Positions 24,209-28,315 of a stretch of DNA of 28,315 nucleotides are shown piece by piece. The translations under genes were made by a program, and so were the position numbers. The stretch is from positions 1 through 28,315 of the forward strand of contig JAOUDB010000005.1 of the NCBI GenBank assembly GCA_029859485.1. Direction: 5' to 3'. Position 1 is the first letter of the stretch. Each line of letters opens with the position of its first letter. The notes under the pieces are model-generated. The model saw only the letters and a list, made by a program, of their open reading frames with translations. It did no database searches and was not told the origin of the DNA. This stretch comes from Desulfuromonadales bacterium. GTDB taxonomy: Bacteria > Desulfobacterota > Desulfuromonadia > Desulfuromonadales > BM103.

Positions 24209-24290
24209 GACATCCCCCCAATATTCTCAGATACCTACACAAATAAGAGACTGCCAACCCCCTGTGTCAGCATAGTTTGGGGGGAGTGTC
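24209..24290. repeat. Imperfect inverted repeat upstream of the histidine kinase
   Basis: GACATCCCCCCAA (24209-24221) faces TTGGGGGGAGTGTC (24277-24290): 13 of 14 positions pair, with one extra base in the right arm, enclosing 55 bases. GACATC is also directly repeated just outside the left arm. It could be paired binding sites, a small MITE-like relic or a hairpin in the leader. The 24138-24412 gap holds nothing else I recognise. Confidence 0.45.
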
Positions 24291-24412
24291 TGAAATTGGC
24301 AGAAAAGCAAAATCCTTACTGACCCTGCAATCTAAGAATCCAAACCCGCCATTAATCCGTTCCTGGCAGTGGTTCTATTTAGGACGGTTTAAAATAATGA
24401 TGGTTGCAAACT

Positions 24413-25129
24413 TTATCGACCAAGCAATTTCGTTAATTTTTCGTTTGTCCATAACAGATGCTCAGCCATTTTTCTTCTGGCCTGATCTGCGTCTCCCTGA
24501 GCAATCGCCCGGTAGATGGCTTCATGCTGATCGGCAATAATTTTTAGGGTATCGTCCTGGCGGGTTGCTTCTTCAAGTGCTGGCTTAAGAAATTCTTCAG
24601 AAAATTCAAAAATATTGGTGGTGACATGAACCCGAAGGAAATTGTGTGTCGCTTGAGCAATTGCGATATGGAATGACTGGTCGGCATCCCAGGAAAATTT
24701 GTTCCCCTCCATTTGCTGGCGCATATCGGCTACACAGCGCTCAATCTTTATCAGATCTTCTTCGGTTCTCTGCAGGGCGGCGTTGTAAGCGCTGAACTGC
24801 TCAATATCTCGGCGGATATCATACAGTTGAACAATCTGCTTCAGATCGCTCCGTATCAGATCTTTTAGCGGATGAAGTTGCAGGGTCGCGTCGACTGATT
24901 TGACAAAGTTTCCTTTGCGTTTGTGCACTTCGATGTATCCGAGTGTCTCCAGTCGGTTGAGCGCCTCACGTAATGATGAACGGCCAACCCCCAACAGCTC
25001 TATAAGCTGACGCTCTCCGGGTAGTTTGTCACCCGGCTTAAGTTTGCCGTCAATGATCAGCTTAATAAGCTGTTCGCTGATTTTATCTGAAACCTTTTCA
25101 ACTATTATCTCTTCAAATAGTGGACCCAC
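24413..25129 (-). CDS. GntR/FadR-type regulator with FCD domain (PdhR/LldR-like)
   Basis: 238 residues from a GTG with AGGAGG six bases upstream; longer readings to 25270 run through the operator region and are unlikely. The winged helix (12-78) includes LKPGDKLPGERQLIELLGVG and RSSLREALNRLETLGYIEV. The FCD domain (about 95-225) keeps the usual metal/ligand residues Asp150, His154, His202 and His224. FCD regulators sense small carboxylates such as pyruvate, lactate or glycolate. The gene is divergent from lrgAB, and both sides carry TGGTCNGACCA sites, indicating autoregulation and control of lrgAB. The effector is inferred from the site type and targets. Confidence 0.93.
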   Translation of the reverse strand: MGPLFEEIIVEKVSDKISEQLIKLIIDGKLKPGDKLPGERQLIELLGVGRSSLREALNRLETLGYIEVHKRKGNFVKSVDATLQLHPLKDLIRSDLKQIVQLYDIRRDIEQFSAYNAALQRTEEDLIKIERCVADMRQQMEGNKFSWDADQSFHIAIAQATHNFLRVHVTTNIFEFSEEFLKPALEEATRQDDTLKIIADQHEAIYRAIAQGDADQARRKMAEHLLWTNEKLTKLLGR

Positions 25130-25140
25130 GTAAAGCCTCC

Positions 25141-25151
25141 TGGTCTGACCA
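25141..25151. promoter_or_regulatory. GntR-type operator before the regulator gene
   Basis: TGGTCTGACCA, a perfect 5-base palindrome with one centre base, abuts the AGGAGG ribosome site of the gntR-type gene. It matches the FadR/PdhR/LldR-type TGGT-N3-ACCA pattern and suggests autorepression. Confidence 0.75.
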
Positions 25152-25254
25152 GATGTCAAAAAGATCGACAAGTTATCAACATAACTGAAATGAAGCTCCT
25201 TTCCTAGGCAATTCGTATAGCAGCATAGGCCTAAAGAGGTGAACATATTCTGAC

Positions 25255-25283
25255 TTGACAAAAGACACATGCCTCTCCATAAT
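25255..25283 (+). promoter_or_regulatory. lrgA: Strong sigma70 promoter for lrgAB
   Basis: TTGACA (25255-25260), 17-base spacer, CATAAT (25278-25283). Eleven of twelve positions match consensus. The downstream operator begins at the next base. Confidence 0.8.
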
Positions 25284-25296
25284 CTGGTCAGACCAG
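25284..25296. promoter_or_regulatory. GntR-type operator at the lrgAB start site
   Basis: CTGGTCAGACCAG, a perfect palindrome directly after the -10 box, covering the expected start of transcription. It is the same motif as at 25141-25151. Occupancy would block the promoter. Confidence 0.8.
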
Positions 25297-25325
25297 TGGA
25301 TAATATGACCAGAAAAGGACAGACT

Positions 25326-25438
25326 ATGAACTATTTTTTTCAGAAAACAAAAACCTTCTCGTGGAGTTGGCCTTGCACGGTTGGGCAAGCGGGTCGTTCG
25401 GCATCTTCGCCCTTATCGGCCTGTACCTTCTCTTTTGA
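25326..25438 (+). pseudogene. Small membrane peptide gene ahead of lrgA, one base short (frameshift)
   Basis: An ATG with AAGGA seven bases upstream opens MNYFF and then meets a T7 run (25334-25340). With one more T the frame continues SENKNLLVELALHGWASGSF and ends GIFALIGLYLLF-stop at 25438, a 37-residue peptide with a C-terminal membrane helix; 113 nt is 38 codons less one base. As written, the ATG frame instead runs into lrgA without protein-like character. The first gene after the regulated promoter, it is probably a real small partner of LrgAB. I know no family. An assembly undercall, a mutation or phase variation would all fit. Confidence 0.5.
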
Positions 25439-25450
25439 GAAGACTGGAAA

Positions 25451-25807
25451 ATGATTATTCTGCGCGGCTTCTCCATTATTTTGTTTTTTCAGATGCTCGG
25501 TGAGTTGACCTGCAGGGTCTTTGGCTGGCCTTTTCCCGGCAGTGTTCTCGGCATGCTTCTGTTGCTGATAGCCTTGGGCGTGGGAGTGGTCAAGCTGAAG
25601 TGGCTGGAGGAGACTGCGGAGCTACTGTTAGCGAATTTGTCTTTGTTCTTCGTTCCGGCTGGAGTTGGGGTGATGCTTTATATTGACCTGATCACTCTAG
25701 AGTGGTTGCCAATCTTTTTTGCGACGGTCATCAGTACCTTTGTGGTGATGGCGATCAGCGGCAAGGTTGCCGAATACCTGGAGAAAAAGGCGTTTGCGAA
25801 TGACTGA
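25451..25807 (+). CDS. lrgA: LrgA/CidA family membrane protein
   Basis: 118 residues with four hydrophobic segments and family features: GWPFPGSVLGMLLLLIALG near residues 26-44 and LFFVPAGVGVMLYIDLI near 66-82. CidA/LrgA proteins were described as holin-like; in Bacillus the LrgAB homologue PftAB takes up pyruvate, and plant PLGG1 carries glycolate/glycerate. The gene lies behind a promoter with a PdhR/LldR-like operator, which favours organic acid transport over lysis (inference). Weak ribosome site (GGAAA). Its end overlaps lrgB by eight bases. Confidence 0.93.
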   Translation: MIILRGFSIILFFQMLGELTCRVFGWPFPGSVLGMLLLLIALGVGVVKLKWLEETAELLLANLSLFFVPAGVGVMLYIDLITLEWLPIFFATVISTFVVMAISGKVAEYLEKKAFAND

Positions 25808-26495
25808 ACTACTGCAAACGCCCTTGTTCGGTATCACCCTGACATTCATGGTGTTCGTGGGGGCACAAAAAATCTACCAGCGCTTCAGATCTGTATTCCT
25901 GAACCCGGTGATGCTGGCAATTGCTAGCATCATCCTGATTCTTACTCTCGGCAAGATTCCCTATTCAAATTATGCCAAGGGTGGGGACATGATTCTGTTC
26001 CTACTCGGCCCCTCGGTGGTTGCTTTGGCGGTCCCGCTCTATAAGCGGCGGCAGGAGGTCGCGCAACGAAAAACACTGATTCTTACTGCAATCTTCATCG
26101 GTAGTTTCTCGTCAGTCGTCTCTGCCTGCGGCCTTGCCTGGGTGCTCGGCGGTAGCCGAGAGGTGATTTTCTCCCTCTCTGCAAAATCGGTTACCACTCC
26201 GATTGCAATCGGAATTGTAGAAAACCTGGGCGGCATTCCTTCACTGACCGCAGCTTTGGTCGTTCTGACCGGCTGCCTTGGTGCGATCTGTGGCCCGGAA
26301 TTCTGCAACCGTATCGGGATTCGCTCACCTGTTGCCATTGGTTTGGCGATGGGAATTGCAGCGCATGGTATCGGTACTGCCCGTATGCTTGAGATCGATC
26401 GCATGGGTGGTGCGGTCGCTGGCCTGGCAATTGGCCTGAACGGGCTGCTGACAACATTCATGGTTCCACTACTAATGGAGATCGTTCATTTTTAA
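25800..26495 (+). CDS. lrgB: LrgB/CidB family membrane protein
   Basis: 231 residues from the ATG at 25800, inside the end of lrgA, with AAAAAGG upstream. Multiple membrane helices and the family signature: LGPSVVALAVPLYKRR, SVTTPIAIGIVENLGGIPSL, GPEFCNRIGIRSPVAIGLAM and AAHGIGTARMLEIDRMGGAV. LrgB is the partner of LrgA in a transporter or murein-hydrolase-modulating complex in the inner membrane. Overlap with lrgA shows they are made together. It is the last gene of the operon. Confidence 0.95.
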   Translation: MTELLQTPLFGITLTFMVFVGAQKIYQRFRSVFLNPVMLAIASIILILTLGKIPYSNYAKGGDMILFLLGPSVVALAVPLYKRRQEVAQRKTLILTAIFIGSFSSVVSACGLAWVLGGSREVIFSLSAKSVTTPIAIGIVENLGGIPSLTAALVVLTGCLGAICGPEFCNRIGIRSPVAIGLAMGIAAHGIGTARMLEIDRMGGAVAGLAIGLNGLLTTFMVPLLMEIVHF

Positions 26496-26799
26496 CCACT
26501 TTGCACTGGTGCTGGAAAGAAAATTGACGGTTCTTATGAAAATCAGATCTGGATTTTATGGAGAAAATTCACAAACGATGTGACATTAACCACGGTCAGC
26601 CAGATTATAAGAATTGAGCAGGTCTCGACCAAAAAGGAGATTAACCTTGCGATCAAATCGCGCACTGAGGAAGGGAAACATGACAGGTATTCCGCCTAGA
26701 GACAATCACTAGAGGCCGTGTCAAAGGAGATTTGGTAGTCATAATCTTTTAGTGAAACGAAGCTTTTCTCTTGCGAATCTTATGCTTCAAAATTCTTCA
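26496..26799. other. Intergenic stretch between convergent lrgB and lipoprotein genes
   Basis: 304 bases. AAAATC and GATTTT (around 26538-26556) make a small AT-rich hairpin. A plus-strand AAGGAG precedes a TTG with a 21-codon frame near 26649-26714, without protein-like features. No terminator with a clear T-tract is seen. Confidence 0.35.
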
Positions 26800-27111
26800 C
26801 TATCTAGCTCTTCTAGCCGGCAACTGAGTAGGTCGTGGCAGCAGATTCGAGACCGGAGGTCTGCCGCCAGGGGGACGCCCCATCCCCGGAGGTCTGCCAC
26901 CAGGAGGAGGTCTGTAACCTGGAGGTCTGGAGTTCGGGTAGTCATGTCTATGATCGACATAAACAGGCCGATATCCCCAACCAGGATAAGGATCATTGTA
27001 GTCACGGTAAACGGTCGTAGAGTAAGAGCCACCTGGACCACCACAACCTGACATAAACAGGATAGTGAGGAGAGCAAAACCAATGAGTAGCAACCCGATA
27101 CTTTTCGCCAT
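26800..27111 (-). CDS. Small lipoprotein with a Pro/Gly/Arg-rich tail
   Basis: 103 residues. The ATG at 27111 has AGGAG eight bases upstream and lies two bases after the stop of the VOC lipoprotein gene. A lipoprotein signal ends in FMSGC (Cys23). The mature chain is Gly/Tyr/Asp-rich (GGPGGSYSTTVYRDYNDPYP) and then has about 40 residues of PPG/RPP-type repeats (GYRPPPGGRPPGMGRPPGGR). No domain is recognised; the tail should be extended and could contact peptidoglycan, polysaccharide or lipid. The paired VOC lipoprotein suggests a joint envelope role. Family unknown; low-complexity genes like this diverge fast. Confidence 0.8.
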   Translation of the reverse strand: MAKSIGLLLIGFALLTILFMSGCGGPGGSYSTTVYRDYNDPYPGWGYRPVYVDHRHDYPNSRPPGYRPPPGGRPPGMGRPPGGRPPVSNLLPRPTQLPARRAR

Positions 27112-27113
27112 GA

Positions 27114-28055
27114 TTAATTCTCCTGCCCAGAGGTGGGTGCCGTCCACCGCTGGATGATCAGGAGAGCATTCGTCGAATCAGACAATAATGCTACTCTGCC
27201 ACCGTCTTGTGTGGGCCGTGGGTCTACCAGCACCTTCCCGCCCAACTGCTTTGCACGTTCAGCTATTTCTTCTGTATCTGCAACCCGAACAACTGGCACC
27301 CAGCGCATCTCAAGCTCACTGTCGTCCACTGAGCGGATGCCGGCACGCCACTGCTCATCTTTGATCAGAATCAGGTAGTCGGCAGGCTCTCCTTCAAACT
27401 CATACCCGGCAAGTTTCTGGTAAAAGGCCAGCGATGCATTGGCTTGATTGCTCCATAGTTCATGCCAGAGCCATGCACCAAGAGCTGGTTCTTCATCCTC
27501 AGGATCACCGTCTTTGGCATACAGAAGCATCAGTTGGGCTCCTTGGGGGTCACGGACCAGGGAGCCTCTGCCGCGATTTACCAAATCAACAGGCCCTTCG
27601 TTGAGGACCCCCCCCTCTTCGATGATCAGGGCGGTGGCCTTGTCTATGTCGGCGACAGAAAGAGTACAAAGCCAACGCGATGCACTAGGGTTCTTGGCGT
27701 CTCCCTTGATATGCGCAATTCCAGCAATACTCTGACCATTGTTTTTAATCACCGTGTAATCCCCGGATGTCTCAAAAGTCCAGCCGAAAAGCTGTCCATA
27801 AAAATCTTTGGCAGCGGGAACATTGTCCGTGAGCAGGTCATTCCAAACAAACTTCCCTGGGTAATTTATCCCAGTGGGAGAATCGCTTACCGGCACAAGC
27901 ACAAAGTCGGCAGTTTTGTTCCCCACTGTGCAACCGGAGAGCAAAAGCTGGATCAGAGCCAGTCCCAAGACGACGCAGTGCCCGAAGCCGGTTGAATGGA
28001 TTCGTTTACAACAAAAAGCAACCGGTTTTTTATCTTGCGCTTTTCTCTCCGTCAT
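27114..28055 (-). CDS. Lipoprotein with two VOC (glyoxalase/dioxygenase-fold) domains
   Basis: 313 residues. After a 26-residue basic leader comes a hydrophobic core and the lipobox LLSGC (Cys42), so it is exported and lipid-anchored. Two tandem VOC domains follow: about 68-180 (FVWNDLLTDNVPAAKDFYGQ, ending DPQGAQLMLLY) and about 192-305 (WLWHELWSNQANASLAFYQK, ending DSTNALLIIQ). Cytoplasmic relatives resemble the mycobacterial CFP30B type. The canonical metal ligands of glyoxalase I are not evident, so it may bind rather than turn over a ligand. The AAGGAG site is nine bases before the ATG. It forms a two-gene unit with the Pro-rich lipoprotein. Confidence 0.88.
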   Translation of the reverse strand: MTERKAQDKKPVAFCCKRIHSTGFGHCVVLGLALIQLLLSGCTVGNKTADFVLVPVSDSPTGINYPGKFVWNDLLTDNVPAAKDFYGQLFGWTFETSGDYTVIKNNGQSIAGIAHIKGDAKNPSASRWLCTLSVADIDKATALIIEEGGVLNEGPVDLVNRGRGSLVRDPQGAQLMLLYAKDGDPEDEEPALGAWLWHELWSNQANASLAFYQKLAGYEFEGEPADYLILIKDEQWRAGIRSVDDSELEMRWVPVVRVADTEEIAERAKQLGGKVLVDPRPTQDGGRVALLSDSTNALLIIQRWTAPTSGQEN

Positions 28056-28246
28056 AAACTTAAACTCCTTAACAAATAATGGCAGAGAACTTTATAGATT
28101 CAAGCCGTTCGGCCGTCGCCCTCGGCTTAAATGGTACATGTCGATCATGAGACCGCAAAGGCCAATGGTAAAGCGCTCATCGTTCGTCCCCCTTCTTCTG
28201 CCAGCCTAAATTCTCAAATGTGGACACTATAGAAAAGACGCGGCCA
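28056..28246 (-). other. Leader of the VOC lipoprotein operon with two tiny frames
   Basis: Between promoter and gene, the minus strand holds a frame MSALPLAFAVS (28180-28145, GGGGGA upstream) overlapping by ATGA a second frame MIDMYHLSRGRRPNGLNL (28148-28092). The layout resembles leader peptides, but there is no further support. Confidence 0.25.
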
Positions 28247-28274
28247 ATTGTATCCGATAAAAGGGTGATTTCAA
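28247..28274 (-). promoter_or_regulatory. Sigma70 promoter for the VOC lipoprotein operon
   Basis: Minus strand TTGAAA (28274-28269), 16-base spacer, TACAAT (28252-28247): ten of twelve consensus positions. It predicts a leader of about 185 bases before the ATG at 28055. Confidence 0.6.
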
Positions 28275-28315
28275 AGAAGAGGGGTCTTGTTTATCCTCCT
28301 ACATTGTTTGGCGGG

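Noticed and set aside
24277..24540. Plus-strand 87-codon frame overlapping the end of the GntR-type gene
   Set aside because: It runs antisense into a well-supported regulator gene and has no family features.
25130..25270. Upstream extension of the GntR-type gene to an ATG at 25270
   Set aside because: It would translate the operator region; the GTG at 25129 has an ideal AGGAGG and gives the normal family length.
25269..25454. Uninterrupted 61-codon plus-strand frame through the lrgAB leader
   Set aside because: It begins before the operator and the predicted transcription start; its sequence is low-quality Ser/Thr/Cys text, unlike the membrane peptide in the shifted frame.
1..28315. CRISPR array, tRNA, rRNA, prophage or intact transposon
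   Set aside because: No regularly spaced repeats, no tRNA- or rRNA-like segments, and only one dead IS3-type fragment were found by reading.

Overview
The window looks like chromosome from a Gram-negative bacterium of the Desulfuromonadales/Geobacterales type (Desulfuromonas or Pelobacter-like). This is inferred from the gene set: STAS-fused MlaE, an AaeB-like FUSC pump with its own outer-membrane factor, DUF1003/CNNM/cardiolipin synthase, an orphan GAF histidine kinase and LrgAB. Several outer-membrane proteins and lipoproteins confirm a double membrane. I see no rRNA, tRNA, CRISPR array or intact transposon.

Region 1 (1-18869) is entirely on the minus strand and is almost all cell-envelope biology. 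In transcription order it holds: an Mla-type lipid transport operon (STAS-MlaE, MlaF, MlaD, PqiC-like lipoprotein); an AsmA protein; an HdeA-like periplasmic acid chaperone; a coiled-coil protein; a DUF1269 protein; the 3' scar of an IS3-family element; a four-gene efflux operon (FUSC, DUF1656, HlyD/AaeA-like adaptor, NodT-type outer-membrane factor); a DedA protein; a tightly overlapping set DUF1003 - CNNM - small frameshifted gene - cardiolipin synthase; a KAS III-like protein with a degenerate active site; and a FadL-type porin cut by the left edge. Together these move, make or protect envelope lipids and export hydrophobic acids.

Region 2 (18870-21393) has a terminator-like hairpin, a possible 40-residue CxxC peptide gene, and the only plus-strand block before 25 kb: a short phasin-like protein overlapping a UbiB/AarF-family kinase. 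An exact 18-base match to the end of the outer-membrane factor gene lies just past it.

Region 3 (21394-26495) is regulatory: an AraC-type regulator, an orphan GAF histidine kinase with unusual cysteines, and a GntR/FCD regulator divergent from lrgAB. The GntR-lrgAB intergenic region carries a near-consensus sigma70 promoter and two copies of the palindrome TGGTCNGACCA, which resembles PdhR/LldR sites. This is the clearest regulatory circuit here and suggests control of small organic acid transport.

Region 4 (26496-28315) encodes two lipoproteins on the minus strand: one with two VOC (glyoxalase-fold) domains and one with a Pro/Gly/Arg-rich tail, behind a good sigma70 promoter.

Two small genes, one before cls and one before lrgA, each become open if a single T is added to a T-run. 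These are either assembly undercalls or real frameshifts.
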